In this document: one piece after another, positions 16,289-25,704 of the stretch | Position numbering within the stretch: position 1 is the first letter of the stretch | Layout: each line of letters opens with the position of its first letter | Position numbers and translations under genes: made by a program | DNA from: Bacteroidales bacterium UBA3810 | GTDB lineage: Bacteria; Bacteroidota; Bacteroidia; Bacteroidales; Paludibacteraceae | Length of the DNA: 44,478 nucleotides | Reading direction: 5' to 3' | Assembly (NCBI GenBank): GCA_002368645.1 | Contig: DFEE01000034.1 | Location: 27,172-71,649, forward strand | The notes under the pieces: model-generated | What the model was told of the DNA's origin: nothing | The model's input: the letters and a program-made list of their open reading frames with translations, nothing else | Databases searched by the model: none

Positions 16289-18385
16289 CTAACTGATATC
16301 GCCCCAGTTAACAATGGTCATCCGTAGTACATCCAATCGGCGTTTATACATCTCATTGAAGCTGTCTTCTAAGTTTGGATCTTTATGCAAGATATCTTCC
16401 GCTGCCTGACGAGCTATTAGCAGTATCTGACCATCAGTCACCAGAGACGCAATTTTGAGATCAAAAGGTACTCCCGATTGCCGCGTGCCTTCTAATTCAC
16501 CCTGACCCCGTAACTGCAAATCTGCTTCCGCAATCCGAAAACCGTTGTTGGTCTCAACCATGACATCCATCCGTTTGCGCGTATCTTTGCTGAGATCATA
16601 ACGAGTCAATAGCAGACAATAACTTTGGTCGGCACCGCGCCCCACGCGTCCCCGTAGTTGGTGGAGTTGACTTAACCCGAATTTCTCGGCATTCACAATA
16701 ACCATGACGCTGGCATTGGGCACATCTACACCTACTTCAATCACGGTGGTCGCTACCAATATCTGTGTCTCACCACTGATAAAACGCTGCATTTGAGCAT
16801 CTTTGTCTTTGGACTTCATTTGCCCGTGTAGCATGGATATCTTGTATTCCGGAAATGTCTGAACCCACTCGTTGTAGCCGTTTTCTAAATCCTTTAGATT
16901 TAACTTCTCATTCTCCTTTATGATGGGATAAACAATATAGGCTTGCCGACCTTGCTCTATCTGATCTCTCAAAAAGTGGATGAGAGACTGTTTGCGGTCA
17001 AGACCATATTGTATTGTGTGAATCGGCTTACGCCCGGGGGGAAGTTCATCAATAACCGATTGTTTCAAATCCCCGTAGGTTGTCATAGCTAATGTACGTG
17101 GAATCGGTGTGGCGGTCATCACTAAGATATGAGGAGGTTTATTGGGATTCTTGCCCCATAACTTAGAACGTTGCGCAACGCCGAAACGATGTTGCTCATC
17201 AATAATACATAACCCGATATTATTAAACTGCACATCATCCTCAATTAGCGCGTGCGTACCTATCAGTATATCAATGCTCCCTTCTTGCAGACCCTGATGA
17301 ATCGGTTTTCGTTGCACTTTTGTGGTGCTGCCTGTGAGTAGAGCTACTTGGACCGGAGTATCTTTGAGCATCCGGCGGATGTTTTCATAATGTTGACTGG
17401 CGAGAATCTCGGTAGGTGCCATGAGACAAGCTTGATAGCCGTTGTCTATCGCCAATAACATGGCGAATAAGGCCACTACGGTTTTGCCGCTACCCACATC
17501 ACCTTGCAATAGCCTATTCATCTGATGCCCGGATTTGAGGTCGCTATGTATCTCATGCAGTACTCGCTTTTGGGCATTGGTCAGGTCAAAGGGCAAACAC
17601 TCACTATAGAAATAGTTGAATCGCTTGCCGACTATCGGCATCTTAAATCCTTCGGTCGCCTCGGAGCGCTTCATCTGCTTGATTAGACGTAGCTGGACAT
17701 AGAATAGCTCCTCAAACTTGAGCCGTTCGCGAGCTTTCTGAAGCATGGCATTGTTGGTTGGGAAATGTATTTGGCATAGCGCCTCTGTTCGCCCCATCAG
17801 GTGATAGCGCTCCAATACATCTGCACCGATAATCTCCGGAACACCCTGTTGCCTTAATTGTAACACAAGCTCCCGCATAATCACTCTTATCCCCTTGGAA
17901 TTAAGCCCTACAGCCTTCATTTTTTCACTGGTTACATAATCCGGCTCAAAACCTTGCGTCATCTGAGCTGTGACTTTGGACATTGGAGTAATCTCCGGAT
18001 GAGTGAAATTGTAGGTGTGATTGAATATACTTGGCTTGCCGAATAGGAGATAACGTACCCCCTTGGACAATTGAAGATACTTAATAGCCCCTCCGAACCA
18101 TACACACTCAATAGTGCTGTAGCCATCCGTAAAAGTGGCACTCAGCCTTTGTCCGCGACCAACCCCTATGGTCTCCCAACTGAGAAACTCGCCGATAATC
18201 TGCACGGAAGTGTCCTCACTCTCGATGTCGGCTATTTTATAGAACTTGGAACGATCGGTGTATTTATAAGGATAAACTTGAAGTAAATCGAGGGCTGTCT
18301 CAACCTTCAATTCTTTACGAAGAACGTCGGCTCGTTTAGAACCGACGCTCTTGCAATACATTATATTCTGCGTGGTCAAATCCAC
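16289..18385 (-). CDS. recG: ATP-dependent DNA helicase RecG
   Basis: RecG remodels stalled replication forks and Holliday junctions. The 698-aa protein has an N-terminal wedge/OB region (about 60-160), helicase motif I GDVGSGKT, motif II DEQH (within IIDEQHRFGVAQR), motif III MTATPIPRTLAMT, the C-terminal helicase half with TTVIEVGVDVPNA, and motif VI QLRGRVGRG. Length is normal. It lies 10 nt downstream of tonB on the minus strand and is probably transcribed with it. It converges on rpsO. Confidence 0.97.
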   Translation of the reverse strand: MDLTTQNIMYCKSVGSKRADVLRKELKVETALDLLQVYPYKYTDRSKFYKIADIESEDTSVQIIGEFLSWETIGVGRGQRLSATFTDGYSTIECVWFGGAIKYLQLSKGVRYLLFGKPSIFNHTYNFTHPEITPMSKVTAQMTQGFEPDYVTSEKMKAVGLNSKGIRVIMRELVLQLRQQGVPEIIGADVLERYHLMGRTEALCQIHFPTNNAMLQKARERLKFEELFYVQLRLIKQMKRSEATEGFKMPIVGKRFNYFYSECLPFDLTNAQKRVLHEIHSDLKSGHQMNRLLQGDVGSGKTVVALFAMLLAIDNGYQACLMAPTEILASQHYENIRRMLKDTPVQVALLTGSTTKVQRKPIHQGLQEGSIDILIGTHALIEDDVQFNNIGLCIIDEQHRFGVAQRSKLWGKNPNKPPHILVMTATPIPRTLAMTTYGDLKQSVIDELPPGRKPIHTIQYGLDRKQSLIHFLRDQIEQGRQAYIVYPIIKENEKLNLKDLENGYNEWVQTFPEYKISMLHGQMKSKDKDAQMQRFISGETQILVATTVIEVGVDVPNASVMVIVNAEKFGLSQLHQLRGRVGRGADQSYCLLLTRYDLSKDTRKRMDVMVETNNGFRIAEADLQLRGQGELEGTRQSGVPFDLKIASLVTDGQILLIARQAAEDILHKDPNLEDSFNEMYKRRLDVLRMTIVNWGDIS

Positions 18386-18395
18386 GTTGTCATCT

Positions 18396-19076
18396 TTATT
18401 GCAGGCGGAATACTACCGGTAAGGTGTATTTTACACGCACGGGTTTACCACGCTGCATACCGGCTTTCCATTTCGGCATCGCCTTAATCACGCGCACGGC
18501 CTCTTTATCCAAAGATGCATCACCACCGGTACGTACTACTTCTACTTCAACGATAGAACCGTCACGGTTTACCACGAATTGGCAAATGACACGACCCTGA
18601 ATACCGTTCTCTTGGGCGATAACAGGATACTTGATATTCTCAGCCAAGTATTTGAGCAGAGCCTGCTGTCCTCCGGGGAACTCAGGCATTGACTCAACAC
18701 GCGTGAAGGGTACATCGTCCTCCTCTTCCTCTACGGGAGCCTCAATAGGAGCCGCTATAACGACCTCAATATCCTTGTTGTCCTCCGTATTAATCTCAAT
18801 CGTCTCGGTCTCTACATCGTCTTCTACTACGTTCAAAACTTCAACTTCTTGTACTGGAGGTGGTGGAGGCGGAGGAGTGGTCTCTTGAGTTGTTTGCTGA
18901 ATCTCAATCTCTTCCTCGAAAGCGAACTCTTGGTCCGTTACTTCATACTTAGTCACTTCTTTCTCGGTCCATTCGAGAGCGACATAGCACAGAGATAACA
19001 CGAATACAAAACCTATCAATACATAGGTTAGTTTCTTGTTCTCTAAACTGGCTTCGGGTGATTTTCTAACTTGCAT
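18396..19076 (-). CDS. tonB: TonB family energy transducer
   Basis: TonB couples the proton-motive force of the inner membrane to outer-membrane transporters. The 226-aa protein has a short cytoplasmic start, one membrane segment (about 13-31), an acidic/proline periplasmic linker containing a run of seven prolines (about 68-74) and long Glu/Asp stretches, and a C-terminal TonB domain (about 145-226: YPVIAQENGIQGRV, ... PVRVKYTLPVVF). Only TonB, without ExbB/ExbD, is present here. Its promoter is directly upstream and recG follows. Confidence 0.92.
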   Translation of the reverse strand: MQVRKSPEASLENKKLTYVLIGFVFVLSLCYVALEWTEKEVTKYEVTDQEFAFEEEIEIQQTTQETTPPPPPPPVQEVEVLNVVEDDVETETIEINTEDNKDIEVVIAAPIEAPVEEEEDDVPFTRVESMPEFPGGQQALLKYLAENIKYPVIAQENGIQGRVICQFVVNRDGSIVEVEVVRTGGDASLDKEAVRVIKAMPKWKAGMQRGKPVRVKYTLPVVFRLQ

Positions 19077-19113
19077 ATTTGTGTGTTTTTAGATACGATT
19101 CAATTTGCGAGCA

Positions 19114-19145
19114 CAAAGGTACTCTTTTTTTTTGATTTGAGCAAA
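19114..19145 (-). promoter_or_regulatory. Bacteroidota-type promoter for tonB-recG
   Basis: On the minus strand, -33 TTTG (19145-19142) and -7 TACCTTTG (19121-19114) with a 20-nt spacer. The predicted start site is near 19108, about 32 nt before the tonB ATG. Confidence 0.72.
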
Positions 19146-19202
19146 TATTTTTGTTGTTTTTTTACATTTTAGTCTTTTTTGCGCTATTTCCCGATATATA
19201 TT

Positions 19203-20165
19203 CTACTTTTCGCGTAAGTAATTGATGAAGTCCAAAAGACGCATAAGCACGTACAGACGGTGTCGTATCAGAAAGGCCATGAACCGTTTTCCTCGTGTCA
19301 ATTGTTTGGCATAACGTTGTTGCTCCTCGCTAAAAACATCGGCATATTGCCGCCGGATTGCGTTGTCGTGAACATAGAGGAGTAAGGAGATAATGTCGTC
19401 AGCCTTCTTATAACCTATGAGCGCTGCGTATGGCTCATATAAGTTTTGGTCTCGTAACCATTCTTCCGTCTTTTGCCAGTAACGAATGAGACACTTGATA
19501 TGATACGCCTGTTTGCCTTGACTCACAGACCCTTCATGGATAAGATAATGGTAAATGGCGTTAGGGCTTGTAACGACTTTTGGCGACTTGCCCATTAACC
19601 GTATAATCGTATAACGATCTTCAAGATAGTTCAGCCCTTCGGGTGCAAAAATACGCTCATCTTTGAAATAGTCTCTTGGAATTAGTTTGCCGGCGAGGAA
19701 AAATATATTGTCCAGCAAGGCGGCTTCAAAACTATGTTCTACTTCAAAAGAGGGTTGTATGATAAGCTTGCTTTGCTTTGTCGATTCCTTGGCATACACG
19801 CAGGTGGTAATATCTGCGTTTTTATCTTGCATCTTTTGATATAGTTCGGCCACCATGTCTGCATCTACCCAATCGTCTGCGTCAACGCACACAATATACT
19901 GCCCCGTGGCATGGATGATTGACTCCCTTCTACTATAGGCCAAACCCTTATTGCATCCATTGGAATAGATATGTACTTGCTCCAATCGTGTCGGGTAGGC
20001 GGCTATTGTACGCTTAAGAATAGCAATGGAACTATCTGTGCTGCAATCATCAATAAAGATGAATTCCAACGCTTCATAATGCTGCTCCATAAGCGAACGA
20101 ACGCACCGTTCAATATACGGCGCTACATTATAGACAGGGACGCATATGGAAATTAGCGGGTTCAT
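19203..20165 (-). CDS. Glycosyltransferase family 2
   Basis: A 320-aa GT-A fold enzyme expected to transfer a sugar from a nucleotide donor onto a growing surface glycan at the inner membrane. The N-terminus PLISICVPVYNVAPYIERCV and the segment FIFIDDCSTDSS are the classic GT2 nucleotide-binding half, and VDADDW (about 95-100) carries the DXD-type metal-binding motif. The C-terminal third is helical and basic. An upstream in-frame extension to 20246 lies within the flippase gene; ATG 20163-20165, overlapping the flippase stop (ATGA), is chosen. Last gene of the minus-strand surface operon. Donor and acceptor are unknown. Confidence 0.9.
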   Translation of the reverse strand: MNPLISICVPVYNVAPYIERCVRSLMEQHYEALEFIFIDDCSTDSSIAILKRTIAAYPTRLEQVHIYSNGCNKGLAYSRRESIIHATGQYIVCVDADDWVDADMVAELYQKMQDKNADITTCVYAKESTKQSKLIIQPSFEVEHSFEAALLDNIFFLAGKLIPRDYFKDERIFAPEGLNYLEDRYTIIRLMGKSPKVVTSPNAIYHYLIHEGSVSQGKQAYHIKCLIRYWQKTEEWLRDQNLYEPYAALIGYKKADDIISLLLYVHDNAIRRQYADVFSEEQQRYAKQLTRGKRFMAFLIRHRLYVLMRLLDFINYLREK

Positions 20166-21424
20166 AATAATTTCATTCGATGGGACACTATTCGACAATA
20201 CACGACCTCTACCAAACCCGATAAGGAGATTGCTATAGCCAAACATAGCATACTATGTTCTATCCACAGTCCAATCCCGATAAAGGCGAGACAAGACACG
20301 AGAGCAACTATCTGGTTACGAGTGATATAGTAGTATTTATTATTCGGTACAAAAACAAAATTAAGATAAGCTCCGGTCACTAACCAGGAGTAAATAGTCA
20401 CAGATAAAATCATTGCAATTGGCACTGCCTCCATCATGCCGACACCTCCCAGCACATAAACGGCTGGATATGCTAACGCTGCAACAATGAGAGCAATGCT
20501 ACCTCCTATCACTCGCTCGTAACACAATATACGGTTGACAAGACTTGGCGTCGCGCGACCGACAACCTCCGGGAATAGAGCTTGATTGATACTCTGCGTG
20601 AAGAGGCGGGGGATGGCGATAATCTTCTCAGCTAAATCATAGATAGCTACTTCCGCCAAACCGAAACTGTTCTTAATCACCGTCTTGACCAATGTCGATT
20701 TGATATTACCGGCCAATCCGGACAAAAAGAATGGTAGCGCATCGGCCATATAAGGTCGCAATTCACGTGGGGGGACTATACATAGACGTATCCCTTCTCT
20801 ATACAGCGACACAAATGCCGTTATCGTCCCCGCAATCAACGAAATGGCTACAATCAAAGCATAGATGAGTATATCGTCTGTATTGTGCACAAAAATGAAG
20901 ATAAACGGCAGCGTCAATAACCTATAAACCAGGTTGATAATGGTTATGCGCTTCATGTTCTTCATGCCTTGGAAATACCAAGACGGCAAGAGACTTTGAA
21001 AAAAGATTTGCACAAACGTAATGATGCACAACCAAAAGTGTTCGCGCATGAACGGCAATAGCCACGTCATTGCTGCAAAAATCCCGCAGCATATCGCATA
21101 TAACCCGCACTTACACAGTACGATAGCCGATAGTATCCGACTGCGTTCCGCCTTATTGTCTTTGGCAGCAACTATCGCTTTGGCAGCCGGTGAATCAAAG
21201 CCAAAATCAACAATGATCTGGAAATAAAAGGCTATCGTCAGCGCATAAGCATAGGCACCGTAAGCGTCTTTCCCCGTTACACGTATGACATATGGGTAGA
21301 TGATTAGCGAAATAACCGCGCTAATCATACTTAGGGTCGTCATGTAGGAGTAGTTCTCCAACACTTTGCTCTCTTTGAGCCGTGCTATTGTATGTCGTAA
21401 CGTATGTTTAGGTGTGCGGAGCAT
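20162..21424 (-). CDS. Polysaccharide flippase (Wzx/PST family)
   Basis: A 420-aa membrane protein with about 12 hydrophobic segments starting at residue 26-48. It has the look of Wzx/RfbX-type flippases: the early segment IIYPYVIRVTGKDAYGAYAYA is characteristic. It would move undecaprenyl-linked oligosaccharide across the inner membrane. It sits between a GT4 and a GT2 gene with overlaps of 17 nt and 4 nt, which supports a role in a surface polysaccharide. No Wzy polymerase is visible in this window, so the locus is either incomplete or serves a short glycan. Confidence 0.88.
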   Translation of the reverse strand: MLRTPKHTLRHTIARLKESKVLENYSYMTTLSMISAVISLIIYPYVIRVTGKDAYGAYAYALTIAFYFQIIVDFGFDSPAAKAIVAAKDNKAERSRILSAIVLCKCGLYAICCGIFAAMTWLLPFMREHFWLCIITFVQIFFQSLLPSWYFQGMKNMKRITIINLVYRLLTLPFIFIFVHNTDDILIYALIVAISLIAGTITAFVSLYREGIRLCIVPPRELRPYMADALPFFLSGLAGNIKSTLVKTVIKNSFGLAEVAIYDLAEKIIAIPRLFTQSINQALFPEVVGRATPSLVNRILCYERVIGGSIALIVAALAYPAVYVLGGVGMMEAVPIAMILSVTIYSWLVTGAYLNFVFVPNNKYYYITRNQIVALVSCLAFIGIGLWIEHSMLCLAIAISLSGLVEVVYCRIVSHRMKLL

Positions 21425-22481
21425 TTTTTATGCTTGATTCATATGCGCGTTTTAATTGTTGACCAACATGTGAATAGGAGTATTGTTGCCCTTTTTGTCG
21501 GATATACTCTTTGTCGTAACTTTCAGAGCTATCTAACATTTGATTTAGTGCTGAGGCAAATGCTTTCTCGTCTTCGACAGGAGTCAGTATGCCGCATGCA
21601 TCATCTACAATCTCGGGGATTGCGCCTGCTTTAGAAGATACGACCGGTACTCCTGCCGCTAAACTCTCGGCGGCAACGACTCCGAATGTTTCATAGCGGG
21701 AAAAGAGTATCAAAGCATCCGTATGATGCATCCATTCGCTGACTTGGTCCGGACGCTGCTCTCCAAGCCATGTATGAAGTTTGTCTGGTAACCCTATCGC
21801 CGAAGCGTATTCCTGACATTCGCTCCGGGCTACGCCTGTCCCGATAATCACCAAATGCCAATCTTGACGTTGCTCGCTCAGCAGCTTTAAGGCGCGTAAC
21901 ATACCTTTGACGTTTTTCGCCTTTTCGTCAAAACAACCCACATACAATAGTCTTTTGTGAGAACCTATTGCGCGATTTTCCGGCGATGGTGCTGAGTAGA
22001 AAAAATCATCTACGACATTAGGGATAATACTGTAGTGCGGATGTTTAAGACCTTGACGTTGCATCTGTTCTCCCAATATGCGTGATACAGTGAATACCTC
22101 TGTCGCATTTTTGACCGTGAGTCTTGCTATCAGGTGGTGCAGCATTCCCATTCGCTGATAATCGCCATTCTCCGGCAAATAACCGCTCCAATGCTCTACT
22201 ATTATATAAGGTATATGATACCGCTTCTTGAGATAAAGCGCAATTAGGGCATTCTTCGTTATTACATTCAGTTGCACCACATCTGGCTTCCACCCCTCTT
22301 GCCATAACGCCTTTAACTGCTTCCGCATTGATTGCCAATAACCAAGACCCTTCTCTTCCGTATATACCACCCGAACATCCACGCCTTGACGCTCGACTGC
22401 CTCTTTGTGCTTTGCCACAAAGAGCCCCGACATCTTGTCACGCTCGGTGGGATACCACGCGGATAAAAAGAGTACTCTCAT
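21408..22481 (-). CDS. Glycosyltransferase family 4
   Basis: A 357-aa GT-B fold retaining glycosyltransferase. The N-terminal MRVLFLSAWYPTERDKMSGLF and the C-terminal donor-binding region RLLYVGCFDEKAKNVKGML ... SRYETFGVVAAESLAAGVP, containing the E-x7-E motif of GT4 enzymes, are clear. It likely adds a hexose or N-acetylhexosamine to a lipid-linked glycan in the cytoplasm. Overlaps: 1 nt with the upstream FemAB-like gene and 17 nt with the flippase downstream, so the genes are probably co-translated. Confidence 0.92.
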   Translation of the reverse strand: MRVLFLSAWYPTERDKMSGLFVAKHKEAVERQGVDVRVVYTEEKGLGYWQSMRKQLKALWQEGWKPDVVQLNVITKNALIALYLKKRYHIPYIIVEHWSGYLPENGDYQRMGMLHHLIARLTVKNATEVFTVSRILGEQMQRQGLKHPHYSIIPNVVDDFFYSAPSPENRAIGSHKRLLYVGCFDEKAKNVKGMLRALKLLSEQRQDWHLVIIGTGVARSECQEYASAIGLPDKLHTWLGEQRPDQVSEWMHHTDALILFSRYETFGVVAAESLAAGVPVVSSKAGAIPEIVDDACGILTPVEDEKAFASALNQMLDSSESYDKEYIRQKGQQYSYSHVGQQLKRAYESSIKNAPHT

Positions 22482-23488
22482 CAGAACCGGATATTCTTTA
22501 GTTTATTGACCCACATTAGCGGACGGAACCACCAGTGATAATATTTTTCTACACTGTAATATAAGGTCGCTTTCGAACCGAATTGCTTGTAGTGATTGGC
22601 TACGCCTTTAATCATACTCCCCTCAAAATCAAAGATAACGCCTTTCTCCCGCGCAATCTTGATAGCCTCTAATACCAATAGTGCCCCTGCGCCGCTCTCT
22701 TGCTTGTCGGGGCTGAATACCGGCGCCAAATAGTAGAGACGACGCTTGTCCCAGACCAGCAACGCTGCGGCATATACTTCATTATCGGCATTGCGAATAG
22801 TCAATATCTCGGCTTGACCTAATTTGCGCATCTTTTGCTCCACAACAAGCATAAACTCGCGGCTATAACTCGTCTTCTTCTTGCGCGCTGCAAAACAACT
22901 CTGGAGGTACCGATAAAACTCTTCACCGGTCCAACCTCGTTCGGCATGAAGGGACAATGCTTTTTGCAATTGCCGTTTTTTATTCTTGGAGAAATTCTGT
23001 ATGACCTTGTCGAGGTCTTGCAATTCCTGTATGCGATAGGTCACGCGTTCGCGAACCTTAAATCCCATCGCCTCAAACCGATTAGGACAGGGACTGTTGA
23101 TGGGATATTGCTGGTAATAGTAACTGAGATTAAGCCCTTCCAATTGGTCCTTTATCGAAGCGCACACTTCGTCTATCTCACTGGCGAGCCACTCCTTCTT
23201 TTCGTCAAGCCAAATCCCGCCTATCTGGGTCAACTGGGGCATTAAAATGAAATGCATTCCGAGCCGCTTACGGTATAGATAAGGCATGGCAGCGAGCACT
23301 TCCTTACGTTCCTCAACGGGCTTCGACTCATCCGCATCGCCTTCCGCTGCAACCGCCTTTGTCTCAATCACCAATAGTACATCCCACTCCTTGCCGGCTG
23401 AAACCGCATCCAACCATTCCGGCTGCATAAAAATGGGCAGACCTGATTGCTCTTTCGCCCACTGCCTATAAATCTCTTTATTAGTCAT
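22481..23488 (-). CDS. FemAB/GNAT-like acyltransferase
   Basis: A 335-aa protein with the double-GNAT look of FemAB-related enzymes: FSKNKKRQLQKALSL (about 160-175) is the charged helix typical of the family, followed by the second GNAT half (EILTIRNADNEVYAAALLVWDKRRLYYLAPVFS, ... GAGALLVLEAIKIAREKG, ... FDFEGSMIKGVANHYKQFGS). The last segment resembles the FeGS-type motif at the active site. Relatives add aminoacyl or acyl groups to cell-wall or glycan precursors. Being in a glycosyltransferase operon, it may decorate the glycan; the substrate is not known. Gap to the upstream barrel gene is 15 nt. Confidence 0.8.
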   Translation of the reverse strand: MTNKEIYRQWAKEQSGLPIFMQPEWLDAVSAGKEWDVLLVIETKAVAAEGDADESKPVEERKEVLAAMPYLYRKRLGMHFILMPQLTQIGGIWLDEKKEWLASEIDEVCASIKDQLEGLNLSYYYQQYPINSPCPNRFEAMGFKVRERVTYRIQELQDLDKVIQNFSKNKKRQLQKALSLHAERGWTGEEFYRYLQSCFAARKKKTSYSREFMLVVEQKMRKLGQAEILTIRNADNEVYAAALLVWDKRRLYYLAPVFSPDKQESGAGALLVLEAIKIAREKGVIFDFEGSMIKGVANHYKQFGSKATLYYSVEKYYHWWFRPLMWVNKLKNIRF

Positions 23489-23503
23489 GATTATGAAACT
23501 TTC

Positions 23504-24412
23504 TTACCGGCGACGAGACTGATAGGGACGCCTCAGGGGCTTGTGCAAGCCGTAATAGGACCTGTCTTGGCTCTCAAACTGGTAATAGATCTTCACACCG
23601 AAATCCATATAACCGACCTTGGGACTGTAAATCGGTTGTAATAGCCCCACCTGAACTTGGGCTATAGGAGCGCTTGGGTTAACGATAGGACTTACGCTGA
23701 TAAACGGTCCCGAACTGCTTACACCCTCACCGGCCCATACGCCGTAGTCGAAATAAGCCGACAACCCGACATAACTGTAGTCGCCTACCTCCCACTCGTA
23801 ACCAAACTCCGCGCCTATCAAGACACGCATCTTCGGCAATGCGCTCTGCCCGGCATAGCGTAACTGGTCATCCCGTAAAACACCCGTCACCGCTTCATTA
23901 TGCACAGGCACGTTATATTCCCTATAGAGGGCTGTGATATCCCATTGGTTGATAGTCTGGTTGGTGGTACCGCTCACTGTGTAGAGGAACTTACCGCCGA
24001 TATTGATGATAAACCGCTTGAGTTGTAACGAGAGCATCAACGGTACTTCTATTTGCAAGTGTTGAAACCGTTGCTCGGCTTGTGCCGTAACGGTATAATC
24101 CATCGGGTGACCTAAATAGTCCGTATTGGTGAAGGTCTCGTAAATATCATCCTTCTTTAAACCTCCGCCGGTGCGGCTGAAACCGACACCTATCTTCGGA
24201 CCCATCCCCATATCGCTACCTACTGTCCAACGGATACTATAACTGACATCCACGCCCGCTTGACCGCCAATGAGACTTTGCACCTCGTTGCTGCCCGTGA
24301 GCAGATTGCCACCTGCACGCACGCCTACTTGAACACCATGGGATTGTCCGTAAACCCCGATGCTCATTGCGGTGAGAATCAATACGCCTAATATATTTCG
24401 TAGCAATCTCAT
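23504..24412 (-). CDS. Outer-membrane beta-barrel protein
   Basis: A 302-aa exported protein: signal peptide about 1-22 (ILGVLILTAMSIGVYG), then many alternating strands with aromatic ends (VQVGVRAGGNLLTG, HLQIEVPLMLSLQLKRFIINIGGKFLY, VGLSAYFDYGVW, MDFGVKIYYQFES). It is similar in style to PorT/OmpA-type Bacteroidales barrels. It ends in an unusual basic tail (LRRPYQSRRR). It lies 3 nt downstream of a secreted repeat protein and 15 nt upstream of the FemAB-like gene. It may be a partner or exporter for the repeat proteins; this is inference. Confidence 0.75.
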   Translation of the reverse strand: MRLLRNILGVLILTAMSIGVYGQSHGVQVGVRAGGNLLTGSNEVQSLIGGQAGVDVSYSIRWTVGSDMGMGPKIGVGFSRTGGGLKKDDIYETFTNTDYLGHPMDYTVTAQAEQRFQHLQIEVPLMLSLQLKRFIINIGGKFLYTVSGTTNQTINQWDITALYREYNVPVHNEAVTGVLRDDQLRYAGQSALPKMRVLIGAEFGYEWEVGDYSYVGLSAYFDYGVWAGEGVSSSGPFISVSPIVNPSAPIAQVQVGLLQPIYSPKVGYMDFGVKIYYQFESQDRSYYGLHKPLRRPYQSRRR

Positions 24413-24415
24413 GGA

Positions 24416-25060
24416 CTATTCTTCTTTTATTCCTAATGCGTTGTAGGTCTCGTCATTGACGATAATATATAACCGTCCTTTGCGAATTTCCTTGCGCACC
24501 TCAATTGCCGGTATTTCGCCGCCCGGCGCACTATAATCCACAATCTCCGAACGCATATAATCCGAGCATAATGCCCCCTGCGCCATGTTGCGCGATACGT
24601 CTATTACTGCATAATACTGACCGCTACCCTTCAAATCACTGCCTAAGGTCAGGTAATAGCCTTCGCCTACTAACTCGTCGTCGCCCGCAAAGCTCTCTAA
24701 ATCATCGGCTTCTCCCACGATGCGGTACCAACGAATATCGCTGTCGGCTATCTCGTAATGCTGTTTCTCTAAGGTGTCTTTATTGAGCATCAACATCCAG
24801 TCGTATAGACGGATAATCGGTACAGAGGCATAGGTACCGCAGTCCGGCGCAAAGATGGCGACAATATCAAGATCTCCATCCAGATAGACCGTCCTTGGGT
24901 TTTCGGTATTGCCGTCCGACCACTCAACGAAGTGATAGCCAGCTACCGGTGTCGCCTCTATTGTGATGACGTCATCGCAGTGGTATGCTTCGTCTTGTGC
25001 CCACGATGTCGGATGCCCAAGAAGTAGCAGAATGGTTAATATGGATAGGAGTTTTTTCAC
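24416..25060 (-). CDS. Secreted InlB/Flg_new-type repeat protein (one repeat)
   Basis: A 214-aa exported protein. Signal peptide about 1-21 (LLSILTILLLLGHPTSWA). Residues about 25-75 are one bacterial repeat of the Flg_new/InlB B-repeat type (VITIEATPVAGYHFVEWSDG then TENPRTVYL). A second part (about 80-214) of unknown fold is acidic. It shares the octamer DGNTENPR with the next protein upstream (25118-25672), so the two genes are related. No C-terminal sorting tail is obvious. Confidence 0.7.
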   Translation of the reverse strand: MKKLLSILTILLLLGHPTSWAQDEAYHCDDVITIEATPVAGYHFVEWSDGNTENPRTVYLDGDLDIVAIFAPDCGTYASVPIIRLYDWMLMLNKDTLEKQHYEIADSDIRWYRIVGEADDLESFAGDDELVGEGYYLTLGSDLKGSGQYYAVIDVSRNMAQGALCSDYMRSEIVDYSAPGGEIPAIEVRKEIRKGRLYIIVNDETYNALGIKEE

Positions 25061-25117
25061 GTTTTATCTTATTGTACGCTCAACTTTCTCATTGTCTATT
25101 ACACCTAATTATATATA

Positions 25118-25672
25118 TTAGGGTACTCTGGAGATACTTACTGTACCGAACAGACTGTTGTCACTCTTAACACTTACTTTCAGTGCGCGTTGTGCGAACA
25201 CGGCTTTATATTGTATAGCAGCGGTCGTCTCGTCCAACTGGAAGGTGTACTCTGCATTGGTCGAAATCTCATTGCCCTCAGCATCTACCCATTTCTGGAA
25301 CTCGTAGCAGACAGCGTCTGACGGAGTGGCAGTCAGGGTAACCATGCTACCGTATTGATATGAACCACTGCCCGTTACACTACCCATCTCAGGGTCGCTG
25401 GAAATGACGGATACCGTGTAGTTCTTGGCTTGGAAGATTGCCGTAAACATGTGCTCATTGAGCTCGGCAGTCATTGTGATAATACGGGGGTTCTCGGTGT
25501 TACCGTCTTCCCATTGTAAGAACTCGTAACCGGCTTCCGGAGTCGCTTCAATTTGTACTTGATCGCCGCAATGCAAATCATTCGCCTCGGCGGTTTGTTG
25601 TGTTTGAGCTTGTGCGCCTATGTTGCAGAACATGAGGCCGATAGCTGCTAAAAATAGATTTAACTTTTTCAT
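25118..25672 (-). CDS. Secreted InlB/Flg_new-type repeat protein (two repeats)
   Basis: A 184-aa exported protein with signal peptide about 1-22 (LNLFLAAIGLMFCNIGAQA). Two repeats follow: about 34-90 (QIEATPEAGYEFLQWEDG, TENPRIITM) and about 93-165 (SVISSDPEMGSVTGSG, ... CYEFQKWVDAEGN). Such modules occur in extracellular and adhesive proteins. It lies 57 nt upstream of the one-repeat paralogue and 32 nt downstream of the related 284-aa protein. The protein ends abruptly at SVKSDNSLFGTVSISRVP, where a third repeat seems to begin, so it may be truncated. Confidence 0.7.
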   Translation of the reverse strand: MKKLNLFLAAIGLMFCNIGAQAQTQQTAEANDLHCGDQVQIEATPEAGYEFLQWEDGNTENPRIITMTAELNEHMFTAIFQAKNYTVSVISSDPEMGSVTGSGSYQYGSMVTLTATPSDAVCYEFQKWVDAEGNEISTNAEYTFQLDETTAAIQYKAVFAQRALKVSVKSDNSLFGTVSISRVP

Positions 25673-25704
25673 TTTCGTGGGTTATGAAATGTTAATAATT
25701 ATGC

